The notes below the pieces were generated by a model, which was not told the DNA's origin, ran no database searches, and worked only from the letters and a program-made list of their open reading frames with translations. From Ypsolopha sequella (taxonomy: Eukaryota; Arthropoda; Insecta; Lepidoptera; Ypsolophidae), in assembly GCA_934047225.1 (NCBI GenBank), contig OW204005.1:19848396-19912395 (forward strand): a stretch of 64,000 nucleotides of DNA, written 5' to 3'. The first letter of the stretch is position 1. Each line of letters opens with the position of its first letter. Positions 59,401-64,000 of the stretch are shown here, piece after piece. Made by a program: the position numbers and the translations under genes.

Positions 59401-61974
59401 TCCCAGGCCTTAAGCCCAAAAAGGTACCAGCACACATAGCAGTCCCAGATATCGATCTGGACTTGCTCACTCGCTACAGCTCACTTGACAAGCTCGTCGG
59501 AGTGACGGCTTGTATTCAAAGGTTCATATTCAATTGTCGGCACAGCCCAGATGCACGGCGCTCTGGTCCGTTGACAGCTAATGAACGCAGGGACGCTCTG
59601 TTGCACTGGGTCCGCTCTGTTCAGCACAATGAGTTTGCTGAAGACATTAATCGTATCCAGACTGATAAGGTTTGTCCCGTTCGGCTCCAGCGTCTCTCGC
59701 CCTTCATAAAGGACGGCCTCTTGAGAGTCGGTGGTCGTCTCTCTCACGCGTCAATTAGGTATGACGCTCAACACCCACTCATTCTACCCAGCTCAAGTCC
59801 GCTCGTAGATCTCATTATAGACCACTATCACAAAATACACTGCCACCCTGGAGCTGACACATTACACGCCATATTACGCCAGCAGTACTGGATTCTGTCC
59901 GCTCGTCGTATTATTAGACATCGCGTGTTTAAATGTATTAGATGTTTCCGGTGCCGCGCTCAGCCCAAGGCTCCGCTCATGGCTGATCTCCCAGTAGACA
60001 GAGTTACTCCTCAGCCAGTTTTTAGTCACGTCACGACGGACTTTGCTGGCCACTTCTTCGTTAAATCCAGCACGTTGCGGAACGCGAAACTCATAAAGGC
60101 GTATTTTTGTATTTTCGTTTGCCTCGCAACAAAGGCGGTTCATTTGGAACCAGTCTCTGCACTCACAACGGAAGCGTTCTTTGCGGCATTGCAACGTTTT
60201 ATCTCACGTCGCGGTACTCCAGTTCTCATTCGCTCAGACTGCGGCACAAACTATGTAGGTGCTAGAAATCAGCTCATTGAAGTTCAGAACTTCCTCAGGT
60301 CAAACAATGATGCAATCACTCACAAGCTCGCGAATCAGCACATAACTTGGTTACTGAACCCGCCTAAAGGGCCTTGGTTCGGCGCTCTGCACGAAATAAA
60401 CGTAAAATCCACCAAGCAACTACTTTATCGCGTGATAGGTGAACAGCACCTCACTTTTGAGGAATTCGCTACCCTTTTGGCTCGAATTGAGGCTGTACTC
60501 AACTCAAGACCCCTCTGCCCAATTTCATCCGACCCTACGGACTTTGAACCTCTCACGGCCGGACATTTCATTATTGGTCGTCCGCTCACCGCTCTACCTG
60601 AGCAGTCTTTTGACGACAGACCCATATCTGCTCTTAAACGGTTTCAACTCATTCAAGCGCTCTCTCAGCGCTTTTGGACTCTCTGGTCCAGATCCTACCT
60701 CCATACCCTGCAAACCCGCTCCAAATGGCTCTCCCCTTCTTCCCCTCCTCAAGTGGGTGAACTGGTCCTCATCAAAGAGGATGACCTGCCTCCGCTCCAA
60801 TGGAAGTTGGGGAGAATTCTCCGCACGATACCTGGCAAGGATGGAGTGATCCGAGTTGTGGATCTGGACACAGCTCATGGAAATCTGCGACGACCTGTGT
60901 TCAAGATAGCCAGGCTGCCGTTGGATTCAGCTCAAGAGGAGCCGCAGCCCCGGCCCCCCCAGGATGTTCACGCCACCAGCGTGACGTTCGCGCATGTGCA
61001 TGACTAATTTCGCGGCGCAACGCTGGCGCCACCTCGCGACACAATCGACTTTCGCGCTGGGCGCCGCTCGTTCACTCTCTTCCGCTCGGGACATCGTTCA
61101 AACGACACGTGTGTACACACTCGCGCCGCCAACACACCGAAATCTCGCGTAACTACCAGTGTTGTGTTCATACCAGTGCTGTGTTTATTACTCCACGAAC
61201 CAAGACATTCTGCACATCCCTGTCCAAGATCAGCCCTGTCATCATCAGCCCAACAAGGAGGGACGACACACGGCGCATCCACCCACAATCATCATCAAAG
61301 GTCAGTCAGTTTACCCACAATTCTCCAATCAATCCTCAAATCCCATCAGCTCTGCATTCCTGTAACCTCGCGGTTACAATTTGTTTGCTTTATGCAAAAT
61401 TAAGAAAAACAATCTTGAGTTATGCGTTTGGGAATGAAATCCATCGCATCCATAGTAAAATAAAGCTTGTTTTTAAAAAAGGTTGTTTTTTATAAATACT
61501 ATTTTACACGTTAAAACCTTTTATTTGACAACCATGTCAAGAGGCTGGAAAATAATTTTATTCTGATATATTGGTGCGTATCGAGGGATCACTTACATAC
61601 ACATCCTCACCGTCTCAAACTTCAAACAACACTCTGCCCCTCAAGGTGTTATGTACCTTTGTGATTTGTGATGGTGTAAGGAGAACAAATAATACATTAA
61701 ACTAAGAATGACGTCACATATTCTGATTGGCAAAACCTTTCATTTAATACTTATTGTTTTCTTGTAAAATAACATTTTGCATACTTACGAAATACAGTTT
61801 CTATGGCTAAGTCACTTAGATAAGGAAAAATATCAAATTCATCTTTTCCAAGTTCTTTTTCAACTTTTGTCACGAATTGTACAGACAATGCATTGAACAC
61901 TTGTAAATACCCATCGAGAATACGTTGATTGAATGTTGGGTTTAAAAGTTTCCGATGTCGCCTCCATGTTGAGA
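44272..61974 (-). CDS. cytochrome P450, CYP4 clan (CYP340-like), seven visible exons (overview)
   Basis: Exons in transcription order: 61974-61789, 56014-55824, 55623-55563, 54339-54150, 49733-49582, 48071-47907, 44426-44272, together 1100 nt with all phases closing. They cover about the last 366 residues of a protein of about 500. The N-terminal anchor and first helices lie upstream, beyond the window or beyond the gypsy element. Visible motifs: C helix WRRHRK, I helix AGSDT, K helix ESLR, FNPDRW, and heme ligand loop [11 protein letters not shown]450s of this type are microsomal monooxygenases using NADPH-P450 reductase. The CYP340-like label rests on overall look ([21 protein letters not shown]) and is moderate. 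No lesion is seen in the visible part. Confidence 0.92.
44427..45080. other. P450 last intron, repeat-derived DNA
   Basis: 'ctcacgcctgtctcccag' and 'gggataggcagagacta' (44475-44510) are a lepidopteran repeat motif. From 44880 'gggttgggcaggcgcc'-type sequence leads into a LINE ORF1 fragment. Confidence 0.45.
45081..45243 (+). pseudogene. LINE ORF1 fragment (FP-like C-terminal domain)
   Basis: Reads [20 protein letters not shown] and [15 protein letters not shown]. This matches the C-terminal FP25K-like domain found in ORF1 proteins of insect Jockey-type LINEs. Fragment only. Confidence 0.6.
45661..45901. mobile_element. TIR MITE D, copy 2
   Basis: Reverse-oriented partner of 26913-27150, with the same ends and few differences. 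Confidence 0.82.
45978..46141. mobile_element. MITE with 'ctaccgcgtaattctcattt' ends
   Basis: Inverted ends about 20-25 bp long; interior about 110 bp, non-coding. Confidence 0.75.
46225..46440 (+). pseudogene. possible LINE endonuclease fragment
   Basis: One frame reads [20 protein letters not shown] then [10 protein letters not shown], similar in style to the start of LINE apurinic endonuclease domains. Weak evidence. Confidence 0.35.
46655..46900 (+). repeat. interspersed repeat C, copy 2
   Basis: Matches 305-556, including 'atcaaatctctagat' and 'aataaaatatgtttgagttc'. Confidence 0.75.
47137..47469. mobile_element. hAT-like MITE, 333 bp
   Basis: Ends CAGTGGCGAGGGG and CCTTCGCCACTG. Flanked by ATGACGAC and ATGACCAC, an 8-bp duplication with one mismatch, as expected for hAT. 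Confidence 0.78.
47470..47906. other. P450 intron, nothing recognised
   Basis: No repeat partner or coding motif seen. Confidence 0.4.
47907..48071 (-). CDS. P450 exon with heme-binding cysteine
   Basis: 165 nt: [29 protein letters not shown] and [10 protein letters not shown] with the axial Cys thiolate. Donor GTAAAA inside the Gly codon. Confidence 0.95.
48072..49235. other. P450 intron, AT-rich
   Basis: No gene recognised. Short open frames (for example 48190-48384) lack motifs. Confidence 0.45.
49236..49325 (-). repeat. interspersed repeat C, partial inverted copy
   Basis: 'ccctgaatccgcccctctcg' to 'ttcgcatagcctctt' is the inverse of 309-395. Confidence 0.75.
49582..49733 (-). CDS. P450 exon with K helix
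   Basis: 152 nt: IQEVLAESS then [17 protein letters not shown] with the ExxR motif. Ends one base into a codon at GTAAGA. Confidence 0.93.
49834..50961. mobile_element. TIR element of about 1.1 kb
   Basis: Inverted ends of about 30 bp (AGTGCGCGCCAATCTTTTAG at the left, inverse at the right). Inside, around 50211-50415, broken frames encode [11 protein letters not shown] and an acidic Asp/Glu/Ser stretch, as seen at the N-terminus of some transposases. A LINE 3' tail ('aaattcaaattcaaattc') is inserted near 50555. Superfamily not determined. Confidence 0.7.
50962..51677. other. P450 intron, nothing recognised
   Basis: No supported gene; a 76-codon - strand frame at 51048-51278 shows no known motif. 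Confidence 0.4.
51678..51975 (+). repeat. interspersed repeat B, copy 2
   Basis: Matches 24990-25292 with a few substitutions and ends where the transposase fragment begins. Confidence 0.85.
51970..52190 (-). pseudogene. Tc1/mariner-type transposase C-terminal fragment
   Basis: Reads [20 protein letters not shown] and [24 protein letters not shown] is the conserved C-terminal catalytic block of DDE transposases of this superfamily in insects. Upstream the frame decays after about 52200. Fragment, inactive. Confidence 0.78.
52396..53335 (+). pseudogene. errantivirus-type envelope gene remnant
   Basis: The long frame 52682-53335 ends in a hydrophobic segment (about residues 188-208) and a short basic tail, the layout of the C-terminal half of Env from insect Ty3/gypsy errantiviruses. 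The same reading continues upstream to about 52541, where a one-base frame change puts the preceding part (from about 52396) in another frame with a TAA at 52540-52542. No gag or pol is attached. It is an old, broken copy. Confidence 0.72.
53366..53376 (+). promoter_or_regulatory. polypurine tract of the errantivirus remnant
   Basis: AGGGAGGGAGG immediately before the LTR start. Confidence 0.75.
53377..53646 (+). repeat. 3' LTR of the errantivirus remnant
   Basis: 270 bp starting AGTTA and ending TAACT, the inverted ends typical for errantivirus LTRs. Contains AATAAA near 53579. No matching 5' LTR in the window. Confidence 0.75.
53647..54149. other. P450 intron, nothing recognised
   Basis: AT-rich sequence between the errantivirus LTR and the I-helix exon; no motif. 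Confidence 0.4.
54150..54339 (-). CDS. P450 exon with I helix
   Basis: 190 nt: [19 protein letters not shown] then [10 protein letters not shown], the oxygen-activation motif (A/G)Gx(D/E)T. Donor GTAAGT. Confidence 0.93.
54350..55446 (-). pseudogene. 5'-truncated LINE (Jockey/CR1-like) with RT C-terminal ORF
   Basis: An open frame of 211 codons (55446-54811) reads [45 protein letters not shown] and [15 protein letters not shown], the thumb and C-terminal part of a non-LTR reverse transcriptase. About 460 bp of 3' untranslated DNA follow to the 'tttatttattta' tail near 54360. The RT palm with the FADD box is missing, as in usual 5' truncation. Sits in an intron of the P450 gene, same strand. 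Confidence 0.85.
55563..55623 (-). CDS. P450 exon, 61-nt microexon
   Basis: Encodes [20 protein letters not shown] and one base; flanked by TTTACAG and GTAAGC; fits both neighbours. Confidence 0.88.
55824..56014 (-). CDS. P450 exon, helices E-F region
   Basis: 191 nt beginning within ETVFHTAFGLK across the junction, then [18 protein letters not shown]. Donor GTAAGA, phase 0. Confidence 0.9.
56015..56615. other. P450 intron, LINE 3' fragment
   Basis: An (AT)n run at 56210-56226 and 'ggtagattgttccaaatttt' near 56461, typical of a LINE C-terminus on the - strand. Otherwise featureless. Confidence 0.45.
56616..56922 (+). repeat. truncated 5' LTR of the long BEL/Pao element
   Basis: Identical to the first 307 bp of the 3' LTR except near 56700 (GACTCGCGCG against GACTTTCGCG). 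It ends in 'gacgacacac', where the interior begins. Confidence 0.9.
56760..61007 (+). CDS. BEL/Pao Pol polyprotein, open but gag-less
   Basis: 1415 codons without a stop. The first 55 or so codons are LTR sequence read through by chance; element protein starts near [18 protein letters not shown] (residues 54-71). Aspartic protease ALLDCGS (about 117-122); reverse transcriptase about 370-600 with FVDD at 537-540; RNase H with [18 protein letters not shown] and CWSDST; integrase zinc site (H..H..CIRCFRC, about 1060) and catalytic core with TTDFAGHF and [12 protein letters not shown]5641-like C-terminus ([17 protein letters not shown]). The frame ends inside the 3' LTR. Catalytic residues look intact, but without gag and primer site this copy cannot mobilise itself. 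Confidence 0.93.
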   Translation: MCTHSRRQHTEISRNYQCCVHTSAVFITPRTKTFCTSLSKISPVIISPTRRDDTHSSHAHSSHTRSAHFHSMTSTPTESSCDSAQRVVNVTNTPILLPTVSLKIADVNGQFHSARALLDCGSMLTLCSQRMATILNLPLKHTSLKIAGVGNQHTQNSKASITIVCRPTHRDTPMITATAHILKNVTGYLPLEKVPDLAQLTGHPPIPLADREYHTPAPVDLILGSDVLGQVLDGTKVSLGPGKPIAFGTIFDFTLIGPFESLHTSPTNQVNSVHIVGSHTDSEHSTHDIHKSLERFWESEEPQTYKHTSPLEEQCEDIFRTTTTREPSGQYMVTLPFLQNAPTLGSTHAIALRRFLNLEKKLLANPPFRSKYVEFMSDYIKLGHMSPCHPNTFAHKSHFYIPHHGIFKPGSEKLRCVFDGSCKSSNGVNLNDCLHTGPALQQDIVDIIMSFRIPSQVFSTDIRMMFRNILIHPEQRPFQLILWRSSPDQPLLTYALNTVTYGLRSSPYHAIRTLLQLADDEGHRYPHAAQVLRKSIFVDDILSGADSVESAQSLQNDLIELLALGGFQLSKWTSNSPQLLERFPDDQCDMPKDFDFSPDSNSIKVLGIQWIPQTDEFTYRISLPTHALVTKRSILSTVASLYDPNGWVTPVVFRAKILLQKLWLLKIGWDEPISEEVHTEWQHISEDLPQLSNLRLPRHICKYKPTSTYSLHGFADASEAGFGAVIYLHERNTTGHVNVHLIIGKSKVAPIKTRLSIPKLELSAATLLSQLMTRVSAQLSAHIPIQTHTCWSDSTIVLAWLNTPPHRLQTFEANRVAKITATSTSNTWRHVPTNLNPADCASRGMSAQSLSLHDLWWSPSWLKEPTCTWPKLPPALGHHALPGLKPKKVPAHIAVPDIDLDLLTRYSSLDKLVGVTACIQRFIFNCRHSPDARRSGPLTANERRDALLHWVRSVQHNEFAEDINRIQTDKVCPVRLQRLSPFIKDGLLRVGGRLSHASIRYDAQHPLILPSSSPLVDLIIDHYHKIHCHPGADTLHAILRQQYWILSARRIIRHRVFKCIRCFRCRAQPKAPLMADLPVDRVTPQPVFSHVTTDFAGHFFVKSSTLRNAKLIKAYFCIFVCLATKAVHLEPVSALTTEAFFAALQRFISRRGTPVLIRSDCGTNYVGARNQLIEVQNFLRSNNDAITHKLANQHITWLLNPPKGPWFGALHEINVKSTKQLLYRVIGEQHLTFEEFATLLARIEAVLNSRPLCPISSDPTDFEPLTAGHFIIGRPLTALPEQSFDDRPISALKRFQLIQALSQRFWTLWSRSYLHTLQTRSKWLSPSSPPQVGELVLIKEDDLPPLQWKLGRILRTIPGKDGVIRVVDLDTAHGNLRRPVFKIARLPLDSAQEEPQPRPPQDVHATSVTFAHVHD
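60965..61378 (+). repeat. 3' LTR of the long BEL/Pao element
   Basis: 414 bp, TGTTCACGCC...CGCGGTTACA, followed by duplicated ATTTG. Its second half resembles the LTR of the short BEL element ('ggtcagtttacccacaat'), so the two are related subfamilies. Confidence 0.93.
61384..61788. other. P450 intron between BEL element and C-helix exon
   Basis: No gene or repeat recognised. Confidence 0.4.
61789..61974 (-). CDS. P450 exon with C helix
   Basis: 186 nt. Starts with two bases completing an upstream codon, then [18 protein letters not shown], with the Trp and Arg that contact heme propionates in the C helix. Donor GTAAGT. Confidence 0.92.
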
Positions 61975-62336
61975 CTAAAAAAGTAATGAAAAAAGTGTAA
62001 AGTTTTTGGTTCGTAAACCAACAAAAACGGAAGCAAAGTGAATGTACAAAATGTCACCCTTGAACTATGGTGTTTTGCAATGGTTCCTAATCACTGACGT
62101 GTAGTATATTATAAGGCTGGCTTGCCATAAGCAGTGAGTGAGGTTAAAGCTAAGCTGGAGAACTATGTGTCTATTTCCATTAAAGCTAGGAAAGCTAAGA
62201 AGTCAGGAGTGTGTAAGATTTGCTATGAACTTCGATCAACAGTATATTGTTGATCGAAGGCTATGAAGATGCATTTTGCTACACCCCGTGACGTACGCGT
62301 GCTATACGAGTAGTACCACAGATTATTATAATAGTT
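61975..62336. other. P450 intron; contains a perfect hairpin
   Basis: CTTCGATCAACA and its exact inverse at 62230-62241/62248-62259 with a 6-base loop. Nothing else recognised. Confidence 0.45.
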
Positions 62337-62632
62337 ACTACGTGTAAGACTAATCACACTATTATCTAAAGTAGGTAGCAGTTACTGCTCTGATTAATAA
62401 TGTAGCTGTTAGTTTGTAACTGTTAATATCGCATACTTGTTAAATATTGTGACTGTTTGTGTTTTGATAATGGCAACACTTATATTGTGACTGTTATGTT
62501 TTGATAATGGCAACACTGTAAGTTTGACAAATGATTCATGACCGTTCGGATTTGTTTTTGGAAAAGGTGTTGACGAATAAATCGAGTTAAATCAAAGCAA
62601 TCTGCGTTTGTTTCTTGAGATGAGGATTTTAT
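62337..62632 (+). repeat. putative 5' LTR of a Ty3/gypsy-type element
   Basis: Bounds are approximate: the right limit is set by the primer-site-like sequence, the left by guess. It holds AATAAA at 62575 and a direct repeat of about 36 bp ('tattgtgactg' ... 'ttgataatggcaacact' at 62445-62480 and 62481-62516). The 3' LTR is outside the window. Confidence 0.45.
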
Positions 62633-62634
62633 TC

Positions 62635-62658
62635 TATATCTCAGAAGTGGGATTGAAC
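62635..62658 (+). promoter_or_regulatory. primer binding site, tRNA-Leu-like
   Basis: CTCAGAAGTGGGATTGAAC resembles the tRNA-Leu-type primer sites (TGTCAGAAGTGGGATT..) seen in gypsy-type elements. Confidence 0.5.
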
Positions 62659-62738
62659 TAAAACACCCACAAGTTTTGTTTTTCGCTCGTATTTGGACAA
62701 GAAATTTAAACTTGATTTCATCCACGAAAATCTTTGGT

Positions 62739-64000
62739 ATGGCCGGTGACGATAATATTGAAATACCACCTCGAGCTGCAAGTAGAAGAAGTCGAAGCCG
62801 TTCGAGGACTGAAAAACGGCATCGTGAGCGTGATTACAGCTCTGAAGGTTCTCACGATCGGCGCAAGAGGCAACGACGGCGTTTGAACAGCAAGTCAGAA
62901 GAGCGTGAAGGTCGAAGGAGCCGAACCAAGGAGCGTGATTACAGCTCTGAAGGTTCTCACGATCGGCGCAAGCGACAACGACGACGGCGCTTGAACAGCA
63001 AGTCAGAAGAGCGTGAAGGTCGAAGGAGCCGAACCAAGGAGCGATACTATCGCCGCCACAAGCGGGATCGCGAGCGGAGCCGAGGACGTCGTCACGAGCA
63101 TCGTCCGAGTCGCAGTGTCGAGCGGAGGCAGAGCAAACGAAGCCGCAGACGCAGTCGTCCTCCCCGTGATGTTAGATCGTCAAGTAGTACCAGCGGCAGC
63201 TGTAGTTCTTCGCGACGACGGAAAGAAAATGTGAGTCAGTCGGTTTTTGCCAATAGTGACAATATATTGTTTTTAACCGAGCTGATGAAGCTTTTAGGTA
63301 AAAATCGCTCCGAAGGAAATAAGTTTCCAATGTTAGGAAACGTAATACCCGATTTTGATCCCATGGTAAAAGGTCAAACTATACAGACGTGGATAACTAA
63401 AGTAGAAGAGTGCGCAAAGCTGTATAACTGGGGTGATGATCAGATTATACATTATGCATTACCCAAGTTATGCGGCGTCGCAAAGACTTGGTACCAGGCT
63501 TTACCGACAATGTCATTTTCGTGGCCCGAATGGAAAATTAAATTACTTGAATCCTTCCCATGTAGTGATGATTACGCAGAGTTATTAACGGAAATGCTAT
63601 CAAAAAGGGTAAAGTACCATGAATCGTTAGAACTATACTATTACGAAAAGATCAATTTACTCAATCGTTGCGAGATTCGGGGTAAACGTGCGGTAGATTG
63701 CTTGTTGTATGGCATTGAAGATAGATCGTTGCGGTTAGGTGCAAAGGCAGTTAAATGCACGGAACCAGAGCAGGTTCTTGAATACTTTCAATATATTAAG
63801 CAGCAACCACGTGATTCTGATAGGTCTAAAGTAGGACAAGATAAAAAACAGAATGCTTCCGGAAACACGCAGACAAACTCTAAGGCAGGGGAAAACGATT
63901 CAAAAACTAAATCACAATCTAGTTCTTCTGTGTGCTACAACTGTAATGAACCGGGGCATTATAGTTTTAAATGTCCCAAAAAGATTTTGAAATGTAACCT
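62739..64000 (+). CDS. Ty3/gypsy-type Gag with SR-rich N-terminus (continues past window)
   Basis: 420 codons open from ATG at 62739 to the window edge. Residues about 12-165 are extremely rich in Arg, Ser and RS/RD/RE dipeptides and include two copies of a 35-residue block (DYSSEGSHDRRKRQRRR..). Then a Gag capsid-like region (TWITKVEECAKLYNW, HYALPKLCGVAKTWYQALP) and a CCHC zinc knuckle CYNCNEPGHYSFKC from residue 399, with a second knuckle possibly starting (LKCN). The capsid pattern is that of retrotransposon gag proteins. The SR domain is unusual and could bind RNA or splicing factors, or act as a nuclear signal; that is inference. Pol is expected downstream, unseen. Confidence 0.85.
   Translation, partial: MAGDDNIEIPPRAASRRSRSRSRTEKRHRERDYSSEGSHDRRKRQRRRLNSKSEEREGRRSRTKERDYSSEGSHDRRKRQRRRRLNSKSEEREGRRSRTKERYYRRHKRDRERSRGRRHEHRPSRSVERRQSKRSRRRSRPPRDVRSSSSTSGSCSSSRRRKENVSQSVFANSDNILFLTELMKLLGKNRSEGNKFPMLGNVIPDFDPMVKGQTIQTWITKVEECAKLYNWGDDQIIHYALPKLCGVAKTWYQALPTMSFSWPEWKIKLLESFPCSDDYAELLTEMLSKRVKYHESLELYYYEKINLLNRCEIRGKRAVDCLLYGIEDRSLRLGAKAVKCTEPEQVLEYFQYIKQQPRDSDRSKVGQDKKQNASGNTQTNSKAGENDSKTKSQSSSSVCYNCNEPGHYSFKCPKKILKCN

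Larger units (their letters stand above)
56616..61378 (+). mobile_element. BEL/Pao LTR retrotransposon lacking gag
   Basis: 4763 bp flanked by the 5-bp duplication ATTTG (56611-56615, 61379-61383). The 3' LTR is complete (414 bp). The 5' LTR is cut after 307 bp and joined directly to the linker before protease, so the LTR end, primer site and gag are deleted. Over the shared part the LTRs differ by about two bases, so insertion is recent. It lies in a P450 intron, antisense to that gene. Confidence 0.93.

Overview
This is eukaryotic nuclear DNA, almost certainly from a moth or butterfly (Lepidoptera). The basis is: two intron-rich host genes with GT-AG introns, one of them a CYP4-clan P450 resembling the lepidopteran CYP340 group; several interspersed repeats I recognise as typical of lepidopteran genomes (for example the 'gttccgtacccaaagggta' family); and a very heavy load of insect-type transposons. 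I see no bacterial operons, no rRNA and no CRISPR.

Host gene 1 (+ strand, 197-33163) is a secreted CUB-domain trypsin-like serine protease. Its nine coding exons total 1194 nt (397 aa), and all exon phases close without a break. The exons cover under 4% of a 33 kb gene. The introns are packed with mobile DNA: foldbacks, TTAA-flanked MITEs, a pogo/Tigger-like remnant touching the acceptor of exon 3, a 1.1 kb minisatellite of 16-bp units, a P-element-like transposon with THAP exons, a non-autonomous BEL/Pao element, an intact copia element nested in a hAT element, an OTU-domain pseudogene, LINE fragments, and a tandem array built from the exon 7 splice donor. Host gene 2 (- strand, 61974 down to 44272, with the 5' part not seen) is a cytochrome P450. 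Seven in-phase exons carry the C helix, I helix, K helix, PERF-like and heme-cysteine motifs. Its introns hold LINE fragments, an errantivirus-like env plus 3' LTR, and a complete-ended but gag-less BEL/Pao element.

From 33.2 to 44.1 kb lies intergenic DNA dominated by a roughly 6 kb region with inverted arms of about 580 bp, which encloses a second foldback structure whose arms are tandem arrays. From about 62.3 kb to the window end is the 5' part of a Ty3/gypsy-type element whose Gag has an unusual Ser-Arg-rich N-terminus and a CCHC zinc knuckle. It runs off the window.

The points most worth a second look are: the duplicated splice donor array in the protease gene; the short BEL/Pao element, which has near-identical LTRs and a target duplication although its pol has been cut down by five in-frame deletions; the P-like THAP element sitting in a broken reading frame; the intact copia with two identical 172-bp LTRs; and the SR-rich Gag. 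Coordinates of exons, LTRs and target duplications were read by eye from the sequence. Identity levels between repeat copies are impressions, not computed values.
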